A stretch of DNA of 20,901 nucleotides from CAYWRO01 sp964460345 (GCA_964460345.1 CAYWRO010000059.1:1-20901), one strand, 5' to 3'; positions 1 to 7,681 are shown, counted from the first letter of the stretch. Numbers and translations are program-made. The notes: generated by a model from the sequence alone, not told the origin.

Positions 1-57
1 GGGGGCGCCCAGGGGGGGGGGGGGGGGTGCGGGGCGGCTGGGGGGGCGGGGGGGCGG
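1..57. repeat. G-rich low-complexity tract at window edge
   Basis: The first 57 bases are nearly all G, including an unbroken run of 16 G at 12-27 and further runs of 7 G. Frame 1 stays open through it and joins the MurE frame. It would encode mostly Gly and Ala, which does not resemble the MurE segment normally found just before the VFGCGGDRD motif. It may be a sequencing or assembly artefact at a contig end, or a real local expansion. The sequence alone cannot decide. Confidence 0.6.
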
Positions 58-573
58 TTGTGCGTGGTGTTCGGGTGCGGTGGAGATCGCGATCGGACCA
101 AGCGGCCGCGGATGGGGCGCGTCGCAGCGACGTATGCGGACCGGATCTTCATCACGTCGGACAACCCGCGGCGGGAGGACCCGATGGCGATCATCCGCGA
201 GGTCCGCGCCGGGATCCCCGACGACAGCCCCGCCGAGGTGGTCATCGAGGCGGATCGGGCCCGGGCGATCAAGCGCGCGATCGCGTCCGCCGCGGCGGGA
301 GATGTGATCCTCATCGCCGGCAAGGGGCACGAGGATTACCAGATCGTCTCCGACGGGATGGGCGGGACGGTGAAGCGCCATCTTGATGACCGGGAGCAGG
401 CGAGGCTGGCGCTGGCGGCCCGCGGCATCGAGCCGCTGACGGCAGAGCTGGCGGGCAGCAGGCCCGCGGGGCCGGGTGATGCCGATGAGTTGGACGGGGC
501 GGAGTCGGAACTTGACGAGTTCGACATTGACTGGATGGCCGGGACGAACGGGGCGGGAACGGAGCAGGTGTGA
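1..573 (+). CDS. murE: MurE, UDP-MurNAc-tripeptide synthetase (meso-DAP type), C-terminal part
   Basis: This is the C-terminal part of the cytoplasmic Mur ligase that adds the third residue to UDP-MurNAc-L-Ala-D-Glu, using ATP. The N-terminal and central domains lie outside the window. Recognisable homology starts near base 58 with VVFGCGGDRDR. The DNPR motif at 160-171 is the family signature for meso-diaminopimelate as substrate, as opposed to lysine. GKGHEDYQ, near base 325, is the other conserved C-terminal motif. After the usual end of the domain there is an acidic tail of about 50 residues rich in Asp, Glu, Gly and Ala, which is longer than in most MurE proteins. The stop codon overlaps the GTG start of murF by 4 bases (GTGA), suggesting translational coupling. 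The codons before about base 55 fall in the G-rich tract and should not be trusted. Confidence 0.9.
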   Translation, partial: GGAQGGGGGCGAAGGAGGRLCVVFGCGGDRDRTKRPRMGRVAATYADRIFITSDNPRREDPMAIIREVRAGIPDDSPAEVVIEADRARAIKRAIASAAAGDVILIAGKGHEDYQIVSDGMGGTVKRHLDDREQARLALAARGIEPLTAELAGSRPAGPGDADELDGAESELDEFDIDWMAGTNGAGTEQV

Positions 574-2072
574 GCTTCTTTACGCCGACGAACATCAGGA
601 GCGTGTGCGGGGGGACGTGGCTGGCCCGGGGCGACGGTGATGCGACGCCGCGGCTGGCCGGCGTGGGGATCGACTCGCGCGAGGTGCGCGAGGGGCAGGT
701 GTTCGTCGCGATCCGCGGCGAGACGCACGACGGTCATGCGTTCGTGTCCGAAGCGATCGCACGCGGGGCGGGGATGGCGATCGTCGAGGATGGGAGGGTA
801 TTGGAGGAGGGCGGCGCATCCCCCGAGGGCGCGTACGTGCTCAAGGTGGCCGACACGCGGAAGGCGCTGATGCGCCTGGCGGCGGCGTACCGGAAGGTGC
901 TGCAGAAGGGGGGAACGCGCCTCATCGCGGTGACGGGGTCGGCGGGCAAGACAACGACCGTGCGCCTGATCGATGCGATGCTCTCCAATTCGCTGCGCGG
1001 GCGCGCGAGCGTGAAGAGCTTCAACAACGACATCGGCGTGCCGCTGACGATTCTCAGCGCCGAGACGGGCGACCAGTACCTCGTCTGCGAGGTGGGAACG
1101 AACGCGCCGGGGGAGATCGGCCGGCTCGCGACGATCATCGAGCCTGATGTGGCGGTGATCACGTGCATCGGGCGCGCCCACCTGGAGGGTCTCGGGACGG
1201 TAGAGGGTGTGGCAAGGGAGAAGGCCGCGCTGCTGATGCATCTTCGGGCTGGCGGCCTGGCGGTGGCGCCGGCCGATGGGGGCAGCGGCGCTCACGCGGC
1301 CGCCGCGTGCGTGCTGGCGGACGTGCTGCGGTGCGTGCCGCAGGTGGTGACATTCGGGAGGAGCGATGAGGCGGATCTGCGCCTGACGTCCTTCGGCCAT
1401 GAAGCGCGGGGCGCTTCGCTGCACTCGGCCTTCGAAGTGAACGGCCGGTCACAGTTTGAGACGCCGCTGCTGGGCGAACACAACGCGCTGAACGCGCTGG
1501 CGGCGATCGGCGTTGCGCGGCGTTTCGGGATCAGCGATGAGGCGATCGCGGCGGCGCTCAGCGGCTTCTCGTCGCCGGAGATGCGGTTGCAGCGCCTTCA
1601 GATCGGCCCTGTGAGCGTGCTGAACGATGCGTACAACGCGAATCCGGAGTCGACCGCCGCGGCGTTGCGGACGCTCTCGGAGGTTGATGTCGAGGGTCGC
1701 CGGATCGCCATCCTGGGCGACATGCTTGAGCTTGGGGAGCACGCCGGCTCAGCGCACCGGGAGATTGCCGAGGCGATTCTTCGGCTCGGAAACATCGACC
1801 GGGTCGTCGCGGTGGGGCACCACATGCTCGCCGCGGCGGAGCGGCTGATGCGCGACTGGCCGCCGGAGCGGTGCGAGATCATCAGCGAACTGAGCCCGGA
1901 GCAGGCGCGGCGAATCGCGGGGCTGCTGAACCCTGGTGACACGGTCCTGGTGAAGGGCTCGCGCCGGATGCGGCTGGAGCGGATCATCGAGGCGATCAAC
2001 GCCGCGGCGGTAACGGACTGCGACTCGGCGGTGGCGGGCGACGAGGGCTCGGCGAGGCGCAGAAGCGCCTGA
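570..2072 (+). CDS. murF: MurF, UDP-MurNAc-tripeptide--D-Ala-D-Ala ligase
   Basis: This 500-residue cytoplasmic ligase adds D-Ala-D-Ala to UDP-MurNAc-tripeptide, the last step making the soluble pentapeptide precursor. The N-terminal substrate domain contains GVGIDSREVREGQVFVAIRG (residues 31-50). The ATP-binding P-loop is GSAGKTTT at 123-130. The central domain carries NNDIGVPLT (152-160), EVGTNAPGEI (174-183) and GRAHLEGLGT (201-210). The C-terminal domain begins around LNDAYNANPES. These are the standard MurF motifs and the length is normal, apart from a short charged tail. The GTG start at 570 overlaps the murE stop, which supports this start. mraY follows 32 bases downstream, so the three genes probably form one operon. 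Confidence 0.95.
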   Translation: MSFFTPTNIRSVCGGTWLARGDGDATPRLAGVGIDSREVREGQVFVAIRGETHDGHAFVSEAIARGAGMAIVEDGRVLEEGGASPEGAYVLKVADTRKALMRLAAAYRKVLQKGGTRLIAVTGSAGKTTTVRLIDAMLSNSLRGRASVKSFNNDIGVPLTILSAETGDQYLVCEVGTNAPGEIGRLATIIEPDVAVITCIGRAHLEGLGTVEGVAREKAALLMHLRAGGLAVAPADGGSGAHAAAACVLADVLRCVPQVVTFGRSDEADLRLTSFGHEARGASLHSAFEVNGRSQFETPLLGEHNALNALAAIGVARRFGISDEAIAAALSGFSSPEMRLQRLQIGPVSVLNDAYNANPESTAAALRTLSEVDVEGRRIAILGDMLELGEHAGSAHREIAEAILRLGNIDRVVAVGHHMLAAAERLMRDWPPERCEIISELSPEQARRIAGLLNPGDTVLVKGSRRMRLERIIEAINAAAVTDCDSAVAGDEGSARRRSA

Positions 2073-2104
2073 CGGGCGCGGCACGGGAAGGACACGCTCA
2101 CGCG

Positions 2105-3304
2105 ATGCTCTATGCCATTTACGATGCGCTGCGAGGACACCTGACGGGCTGGAGCATCCACAGCTTCCTGCAGATCCTGGATCAGTTGGAGTTCCGGGCG
2201 CTGGCGGCGGCGCTGCTGGCTTTCGGGATCGTGCTGTTTGTCGGCCGCCCCGTGATCCGCTGGCTGCGGGAGCAGAAGATCGGCGACACGGGAATGACCG
2301 ACGCCGATGCGCTGCGGACGCTGACGGCCAGCAAGGCGAACACGCCGACCATGGGCGGCGTGCTGATCATCGGCGCGATCGTTGTCGCCGTGGGCCTGCT
2401 CGCCGACATCCGGAACTTCTATGTCATCCTCGGGCTCGTTGTAGCGCTGTGGCTCGCGGCAGTGGGGGGCGCCGACGACTGGCTCAAGCTCAAATCGGCC
2501 AGTCGCCCGTCAGGCTCGCGCCAGGGGCTGTATGCCTGGGAGAAGCTGATCTTCCAACTGGCGATCGGCGCCGTCGTCGGGTGGTTTCTGTTTCGGCACA
2601 CGGATGCTGCTGGAAGCGGGCCGAATGTTGGACACATCCTCAATCTCCCGTTTCAGAAGACCTATTTGACGGACCGTGAGCACTGGATGCTGATGAATCC
2701 CGCGCTGATCGAACTGCCCCGGGTGCTGTTCGTCGTGCTGGCGATTCTGATGGTGGCGGGGATGTCCAATGCGGTGAACATCACTGACGGGATGGACGGG
2801 CTGGCCGTCGGCATCTCGACGGCGGTCGGACTGGGCTTGATCGTGCTGGTCTCGATCGCCGGCAGCCAGCCGGAAGCGCAACGCCTGCTTGTTCCCTTCG
2901 TGCCGGAGAGTCACGAACTGCTGGTGTTCATCGCGGCCCTGGTGGGGGCGTGCCTGGGCTTTCTGTGGTGGAACTGCGCGCCGGCGCACGTCTTCATGGG
3001 CGACACCGGGTCACTGGCGCTCGGCGGCGTGCTGGCGTACGTGGCGATCGTGGTGCGGCAGGAGATTCTGCTGCTCATTATGAGCACGGTCTTCCTGCTG
3101 GAGATCGCGTCCGTGGTGGGACAGGTGGGGTGGTTCAAGTACACGCGGATGCGGACGGGCACCGGGCGCCGTCTCTTCAAGGTCGCGCCGATCCATCACC
3201 ACTTTCATGTGAGCGGTTGGACGGAGCACCAGGTCGTGACGCGCTTCTGGATTGTCTCGATGCTGTGTGTGGTGGCGGCGCTGATGCTGCTCAAGGCGCG
3301 CTGA
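2105..3304 (+). CDS. mraY: MraY, phospho-MurNAc-pentapeptide transferase
   Basis: This polytopic inner-membrane enzyme transfers phospho-MurNAc-pentapeptide from UDP to undecaprenyl phosphate, making lipid I. Family motifs are all present: the aspartate pair in GGADDWLKLK (121-130), NITDGMDGLA (225-234), the metal-binding MGDTGSLALGG (298-308) and the histidine motif PIHHHFHVSGW (362-372). Several hydrophobic helices separate them. At 399 residues it is longer than the common ~360, with extra length at the N-terminus and in the loop around residues 164-200. A GGAAGGA ribosome binding site lies at 2086-2092, 12 bases before the ATG. It follows murF closely. The usual next genes, such as murD, ftsW and murG, do not follow, because a convergent operon begins right after. 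Confidence 0.95.
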   Translation: MLYAIYDALRGHLTGWSIHSFLQILDQLEFRALAAALLAFGIVLFVGRPVIRWLREQKIGDTGMTDADALRTLTASKANTPTMGGVLIIGAIVVAVGLLADIRNFYVILGLVVALWLAAVGGADDWLKLKSASRPSGSRQGLYAWEKLIFQLAIGAVVGWFLFRHTDAAGSGPNVGHILNLPFQKTYLTDREHWMLMNPALIELPRVLFVVLAILMVAGMSNAVNITDGMDGLAVGISTAVGLGLIVLVSIAGSQPEAQRLLVPFVPESHELLVFIAALVGACLGFLWWNCAPAHVFMGDTGSLALGGVLAYVAIVVRQEILLLIMSTVFLLEIASVVGQVGWFKYTRMRTGTGRRLFKVAPIHHHFHVSGWTEHQVVTRFWIVSMLCVVAALMLLKAR

Positions 3305-3305
3305 T

Positions 3306-3323
3306 CGGGCGCGTGATCGCCCG
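3306..3323. terminator. Possible bidirectional terminator hairpin between convergent genes
   Basis: A perfect 6-base GC-only stem (CGGGCG / CGCCCG) with a 6-base loop sits in the 27-base gap between the mraY stop and the stop of the convergent gene. There is no T-tract on either side, so intrinsic termination is uncertain. The position between two convergent stops is the main support. Confidence 0.35.
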
Positions 3324-3331
3324 CGAACGGC

Positions 3332-4627
3332 TTACGGCGCTGTCAGCAGCACGAAGCGTTCAAGGAGCACGCGGTCCTGAACCGGACCGTACTCGCCAGG
3401 CTCGAGCCGGATGCGCAGGCGTTCGGACCCGGCGGGAAGCTCTTCGTTGATGCGGACATTGGGCGCCACGCCGCGAAGACGTGCGCTCGCGGTCACCGTG
3501 GCCTGACCGGCATTGTCGATCGTCTCGATCACGATGTTGCAATCGCCCCAGAGGGACGCCTCGTCCGGAAGCGTTACCCATCCAGCCAGGCGCAGCGCCC
3601 CGGCCGGGAGAGCCCACTCGACGGTCATTGGGCCGGGCAGGAAGACATCTCCGGCACTGAGCGGCGCCATGTTGTTGCGCTGCACGAGCGGCGCATCCGA
3701 GGTTCGCCTGCTTTCGTGGGGTTCGTGATGTTCAATCGCCAGATCCGTCAGCGCGGTCAGGCGGGCGGCTTCCAAGGCGATCGCGCTCACATCGTGCAGC
3801 GGAATGGTGTTCGGTTCACTCAACGGTGATTCACTCGGCGACTCCAGATGCGCCAGCAGCACGCCTGGCTGCCCATCCTCGTCCGGGTCGGCCAGTGAAT
3901 GCGCGCCGATCCTTGTGCCATCGGTGAGCCACAGGTGTGTCCCGGCCGCGGCCTGCAGCTCATTGACAAGCTGCACGCCACTGACGCGATCGGTCGGGAT
4001 CGTCAGCGTTTGCCCTTCGGTCTCGATCTCGATCGTCGGCTGCACGCTGACGATGAAGCCGGTCAGACGATCGCCGTTGCGGAGAACGATCAGGTCGTCG
4101 GCCGTCGGGGCGTCATCCGTTCGTGGCGTCGCCGATGCTTCCGGTGCAAAGACGATCTGGCGTACGCGCTCGAGCGGAAACACGAGGACGCCAAGCGTCG
4201 CGTGTCGCCAGGCGAGGGCATCGTCCTGTGCGGCCTCGTCATCCGGAACGCCGACGATGCGCTGGCCGTCGACAAGCGTGACCCACGGACGTGGCCCGTC
4301 CGCGTCCACCTCGGGCACTGACGCGGAAGGCGGGGGAGCGTCGGTGTCCGCATTGGCGCGAGCCGCCTGGCCCCTGTCGAACGATGGCGGCAGGAGAGCC
4401 AGAACGTCGCCGCCAAGCGAAAGGTGGCGCGTGCGGCCGCGGTTATCCACGTACAGCAGGCGTGACTGGCCGACGCTTGTCACCTGCAGGGGCGTCAGTT
4501 CAAGGCGCTCATCCAGCGCCAGCATGGGCTTGATCTGCGCACTGGCAGCGGCGGCCAACATCAGCGTGCAGGCCGTCGCGACTCGCGAGCCGAGTGTCCG
4601 CCGGGATGTTGTGTGAAGGAGGGTCAT
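3332..4627 (-). CDS. Exported beta-repeat protein with NPCBM-like C-terminus, function unknown
   Basis: This 431-residue protein is the last gene of the minus-strand operon. The ATG at 4627 overlaps the upstream stop (ATGA), which fixes the start. A signal peptide with an Arg-containing n-region and a hydrophobic stretch ends near ASAQ (residues 28-31). Three segments share one pattern: DGQRIVG (120-126), NGDRLTG (184-190) and DGTRIGA (236-242). Each is followed after a variable stretch by a hydrophobic strand of the form FPLERVRQIVF, IPTDRVSGVQL or IPLHDVSAIAL. A fourth, weaker copy may lie at 43-80. Residues about 330-431 resemble an NPCBM-type beta-sandwich: a WALPAGALRLAGWVTLPDEA segment, then a strand-rich end closing with DRVLLERFVLL. 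This suggests a periplasmic or surface binding protein. No catalytic residues were recognised, and the NPCBM match is from pattern only. Confidence 0.7.
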   Translation of the reverse strand: MTLLHTTSRRTLGSRVATACTLMLAAAASAQIKPMLALDERLELTPLQVTSVGQSRLLYVDNRGRTRHLSLGGDVLALLPPSFDRGQAARANADTDAPPPSASVPEVDADGPRPWVTLVDGQRIVGVPDDEAAQDDALAWRHATLGVLVFPLERVRQIVFAPEASATPRTDDAPTADDLIVLRNGDRLTGFIVSVQPTIEIETEGQTLTIPTDRVSGVQLVNELQAAAGTHLWLTDGTRIGAHSLADPDEDGQPGVLLAHLESPSESPLSEPNTIPLHDVSAIALEAARLTALTDLAIEHHEPHESRRTSDAPLVQRNNMAPLSAGDVFLPGPMTVEWALPAGALRLAGWVTLPDEASLWGDCNIVIETIDNAGQATVTASARLRGVAPNVRINEELPAGSERLRIRLEPGEYGPVQDRVLLERFVLLTAP

Positions 4628-5802
4628 TTCTGGAAGATGGGAAGAAAGCGTTTGGGCATCTGCAGGATGATGAGCGCCATGGAGGTGCCGTACGCCGGCC
4701 CCACCCCTGCATCCGCCCATGAGCCGTCGTGTTCCTGTCGCGTAATCAGTTCCTCCCGAATGGCGGGCCACCACGTGGCCCAATGGTCGCCACCGGCCAG
4801 GTACATGGACTGAACAGCGTAGTAATGCCCATAGAAATAGTGCGTGCGGTGGGCGGCGTTGCCATCCTGAGGCCCCCCGGGCAGGCCCGTCTCCATGATG
4901 TATCGTAAGCCCCGGTCAATCGAGTCATCTTCATAGATGCCGGCGTAGTAGAGGCTCGCAACCCCGGCCGCACTGCGGGGAAAGGCGCTGAATCCACTCG
5001 TTGCCTGATACTTGAAGCCCCCGTCCGGGTTCTGGCAGCGTCGAACGTACTCCACCGCGCGATCGATGGTGTCCTTGTTCACCTCGATGCCAGCGTTGCG
5101 CGCCGATCGCAACGCCATGATCTGGCAGATCGTGACGCTGACGTCCGCATCGTACGGAACGGGGTTGTAGCGCCACCCCCCCTCGTCGTTCTGCGTGCGC
5201 TCGATGAGCCGGACCGCTTTCACAAGCGCTTCATGCGTGCGCGAGGCCAGGTCCGTGTCCGCCCCACCGGGCGTCATGCCGTAAACCTCGCCGAGAAACA
5301 GCGTGGCGAAGCCGTGGCCATACATCGGACCGTTGGTCGAGTCCGCGGCGATCAGCCCCGTCTCACTGCTGGAGGCGAGAATGAACTCAAGCCCCTTCTG
5401 TACCTGTTGTCCGTACTCGCCGCGCCCGGGCAGGTTTCCGTCGGCCATGAACGCCAGGCACGCCAGCGCGGTCACGGCGACGTTCTTGCCGTAGCGGCCA
5501 GCGCCGAAGCACCCGTCGTCGGTCTGCTCCGCTGCCAGATACGCAAGTCCGCGTGTGACGGCGGTATCCAGCGCGGGCGTGATCTCGCCGGCAAGGGCCT
5601 GGTTCTCCGCGCCTGTGGCGGAGCCCTCGTCGGCAGCCGGGTTGGCGGCGGCCGGGGGTGGCACGCCGTCCTGGCCGGCGCCGGCTGCCGCGGCGGACCA
5701 GAGGGCGCCACAGGCCGCCGCGAGCCCGAGGGCCGATAACGCACGCCGCCCACGAGGGGGGCGTGAACGCCGGTTCAGGTTGGTCTCAGGCGCTCGGCTC
5801 AT
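4624..5802 (-). CDS. Exported alpha/alpha-toroid (prenyltransferase/squalene-cyclase repeat) protein, second copy
   Basis: This is a 392-residue protein. The start at 5802 overlaps the stop of the upstream paralogue (ATGA). An Arg-rich n-region (11-20) and hydrophobic stretch (about 21-42) form a signal peptide, followed by a Pro/Ala-rich linker to about residue 66. The body has repeats of the QW type found in squalene cyclases and prenyltransferase beta subunits: EQTDDGCFG (92-100), TQNDEGGW (203-210), CQNPDGGF (256-263) and RQEHDGSW (355-362). The position matching the DXDD acid motif of class II terpene cyclases reads DADV (218-221), so the motif is incomplete. With the export signal, this argues against a terpene cyclase and for a periplasmic toroid scaffold or binding protein. 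It is highly similar to its neighbour but differs in the signal region and the last third. The family is common in Planctomycetota, but its role is not established. Confidence 0.8.
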   Translation of the reverse strand: MSRAPETNLNRRSRPPRGRRALSALGLAAACGALWSAAAAGAGQDGVPPPAAANPAADEGSATGAENQALAGEITPALDTAVTRGLAYLAAEQTDDGCFGAGRYGKNVAVTALACLAFMADGNLPGRGEYGQQVQKGLEFILASSSETGLIAADSTNGPMYGHGFATLFLGEVYGMTPGGADTDLASRTHEALVKAVRLIERTQNDEGGWRYNPVPYDADVSVTICQIMALRSARNAGIEVNKDTIDRAVEYVRRCQNPDGGFKYQATSGFSAFPRSAAGVASLYYAGIYEDDSIDRGLRYIMETGLPGGPQDGNAAHRTHYFYGHYYAVQSMYLAGGDHWATWWPAIREELITRQEHDGSWADAGVGPAYGTSMALIILQMPKRFLPIFQK

Positions 5803-6926
5803 TTCTGAAAGATCGGCAAATATCGTTTCGGCATCTGCAGGACGATCAGGGCCATTGCCGTCCCATAGGTGTCGCCGACGGTGGGGTCTGCCCAGGTTCC
5901 GTCCGTTCGCTGCTGTCCGAGAAGCTCGCTCCGGACGCTCGGCCACCACTCGGCCCAATGTTCACCCCCTGCAAGGTACATCGCCTGAACGGCGTAGTAG
6001 TGCCCGTAAAAGTAATACGGGAGCGGGCGTGAGTCGTTCGGAGTGGCGCTGGCGTGGAGGTACGCCAGCCCGTGCTCGATCGCCTCGTCTTCGTAGATGC
6101 CGGCGTAAAAAAGGGACGAGATGCCCGCAGCGGTGCGGGACCAGTTGCTCTGCCCGGGCGTGGTCTGATAACGGAAGCCCCCATCCGGATTCTGGCAGCG
6201 CCGGACGTACTCCACCGCACGGTCAATGGTGTCCTTGTTCACCTCGATGCCCGCGTTGCGTGCGGAGCGCAGGGCCATGATCTGGCAAATCGTGACACTG
6301 ATGTCGGCATCGTGGGGCACGGGGTTGTAGCGCCAGCCGCCCTCTTCATTCTGGCTCCGCTCGATGAGGCGCACGGCTTTGACGAGGGCTTCGTGGGTGC
6401 GAGAGGCCAGGTCGGTATCCGCGCCGCCGGGCGTCATACCGTAAATCTCGCCGAGGAAGAGCGTTGCGAAACCATGCCCGTACATCGGCCCGTTGGCGGA
6501 TTCGGTTGCGAGGAGACCGGTCTCATTCGCGCTGGCCAGGACGGACTCCAGGCCGCGCTGAACGACATGACCGTACTCGCCTCGGCCGGGAATGTGGCCG
6601 TCGGCCATGAAGGCCAGGCAGGCCAGCGCGGTGACGGCGACGCTCTTGCCGTAACGCCCGCCGCTGAAGGCGCCGTCGTCCTCCTGCATCGCCGCCAGAG
6701 CCGACAGGCCGCGGGTGACGGCTTCATCGAGCGCGGGGGTCACCTCGCCCGGAAGAGCCTGGTTCTCCGCGCTGGTGTGGATTGGCTCGGGGGAGGTGTC
6801 CGGCTGTCGCGGCGCCGGGCCGGGGCCGGCCAGCGCGAGCGAGGCCGCAAGCAGCCCTGCCGCGGCGACGGCCGCTGCCGCGGCGGAGCGTGCGGAAGGC
6901 GGAATAAACCGGGAGGGCAGCGTCAC
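5799..6926 (-). CDS. Exported alpha/alpha-toroid (prenyltransferase/squalene-cyclase repeat) protein, first copy
   Basis: This is a 375-residue protein starting with GTG at 6926, which overlaps the upstream stop (GTGA). The signal peptide is an Ala-rich hydrophobic stretch (about 15-33) with a probable cut near ALAG. A short Pro-rich linker leads to the toroid body from about residue 54. QW-type repeats are at QEDDGAF (81-87), QNEEGGW (192-198), QNPDGGF (245-251) and QQRTDGTW (338-345). The acid-motif position reads DADI (206-209), again not DXDD. Between residues 54 and 253 it differs from the downstream copy at only about 30 of some 200 positions by eye, including a block of about 30 identical residues starting at YGMTPGGADTD. 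Both end in MPKR-[FY]-LPIFQK. This is a tandem duplication; the periplasmic location is inferred. Confidence 0.8.
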   Translation of the reverse strand: MTLPSRFIPPSARSAAAAAVAAAGLLAASLALAGPGPAPRQPDTSPEPIHTSAENQALPGEVTPALDEAVTRGLSALAAMQEDDGAFSGGRYGKSVAVTALACLAFMADGHIPGRGEYGHVVQRGLESVLASANETGLLATESANGPMYGHGFATLFLGEIYGMTPGGADTDLASRTHEALVKAVRLIERSQNEEGGWRYNPVPHDADISVTICQIMALRSARNAGIEVNKDTIDRAVEYVRRCQNPDGGFRYQTTPGQSNWSRTAAGISSLFYAGIYEDEAIEHGLAYLHASATPNDSRPLPYYFYGHYYAVQAMYLAGGEHWAEWWPSVRSELLGQQRTDGTWADPTVGDTYGTAMALIVLQMPKRYLPIFQK

Positions 6927-7681
6927 TCTCGCGACGCCTCTTCAGCAAGACGCTTGTAGTACGCCTCGGTCATGCGTTCGTAGAGCGAACTGAAGCGATC
7001 GTCCACGCCCTGCATGAGCTGGTCGCGGACGCGGGCCGGCAGGTTGCCCCACGCCGCGGTGACCGGTTCGAGGTTCGGGCGGAGCGGACCTTCCTGCAGT
7101 TCCGGCGCATCGACGTTCTCGTTGCTCTCGGTCCCCTGAGATTGCTGCTGCTGTTGCTGCTGCTGCGGTTGGTTCGGCTGCTGCTGGTTGCGTTGCGACG
7201 ATGAGGAGGAGGACGATGAACTCTGTTGCTGTTGCTGTTGCTCGAGCGAGGAGATGAGCTGATCCAGCCGCCGGAGGATGTCCTCCTGCAGGCGCTGGGT
7301 CTGCATCCCGGTGTCTTTCTGTGTCTGAAGGCGCTCGGCCACGCCGCCCATCAGATCGACGGCTTGTACAAAAGCGTCGCCGATTTGTTCCCCAGAAAGC
7401 GCCTGTTCCAGTGCGCGCTGGGAAGGATCTTCCGCCGAGTCGTCGCGGTCTGCTTCCTCTTCTTCCAGCCCGAGCAGTTCATCGAGTGAGGGCATCCCCT
7501 CATCGTCTTCCGGCTCTTCCGTCGCGTCCTCTTCGGGGCCGGGGGCGTCACCCTCTGCAGGCGGTTGCGGCGCGGTGTCCGCCGGCGAGGCTGGCTGTTC
7601 GGCTTCGCCCTCGGTTTGCGCGAGCGCGGAGCCCGTCCAGGCAAAGGCGCACGCAATGGCCGCTGTCATCCAGGCGTTCAT
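6923..7681 (-). CDS. Exported acidic, Gln/Ser-rich protein with conserved C-terminus, function unknown
   Basis: This is a 252-residue protein whose ATG at 7681 overlaps the upstream stop (ATGA). The signal peptide (1-21) ends in SALA before Gln22. Next comes an acidic, Pro-rich disordered stretch (23-86), a probable helix with heptad character (87-147), and a low-complexity block of Gln and Ser runs (148-182). The C-terminus is well ordered by comparison: WGNLPARVRDQLMQG (211-225), then FSSLYERMTEAYYKRLAEE (230-248). As far as I recall, a similar LPxRVRDxxxQG...YYxxLAE ending occurs in planctomycete proteins beside vWA/BatA genes. No enzyme motif is visible. The helix and disorder suggest a partner or tether for the large coiled-coil protein encoded just upstream. 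Confidence 0.7.
   Translation of the reverse strand: MNAWMTAAIACAFAWTGSALAQTEGEAEQPASPADTAPQPPAEGDAPGPEEDATEEPEDDEGMPSLDELLGLEEEEADRDDSAEDPSQRALEQALSGEQIGDAFVQAVDLMGGVAERLQTQKDTGMQTQRLQEDILRRLDQLISSLEQQQQQQSSSSSSSSSQRNQQQPNQPQQQQQQQQSQGTESNENVDAPELQEGPLRPNLEPVTAAWGNLPARVRDQLMQGVDDRFSSLYERMTEAYYKRLAEEASRE
7136..7240 (-). repeat. Gln/Ser codon repeat tract
   Basis: This is in-frame low-complexity sequence within the exported acidic protein, encoding residues 148-182. It has six Gln, nine Ser, then mixed Gln, Asn and Pro with a run of eight Gln. On the plus strand it appears as runs of GCTGTT-like and CGACGATGAGG-like repeats. Such tracts are prone to slippage and may vary in length between strains. 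Confidence 0.8.

Noticed and set aside
336..1424. Long open frame of 362 codons on the minus strand opposite murE/murF
   Set aside because: It is a shadow of murF in high-GC DNA: composition is Arg/His/Pro-rich, no family motifs are seen, and the plus-strand frame is clearly MurF.
4624..6926. Assignment of the tandem toroid genes as squalene-hopene cyclases
   Set aside because: Length is about 380 residues rather than about 630, signal peptides are present, and DXDD is replaced by DADV/DADI.
7136..7240. Gln/Ser tract considered as a possible CRISPR or tandem DNA repeat
   Set aside because: No fixed repeat unit with spacers. It is in-frame codon repetition within a coding gene.
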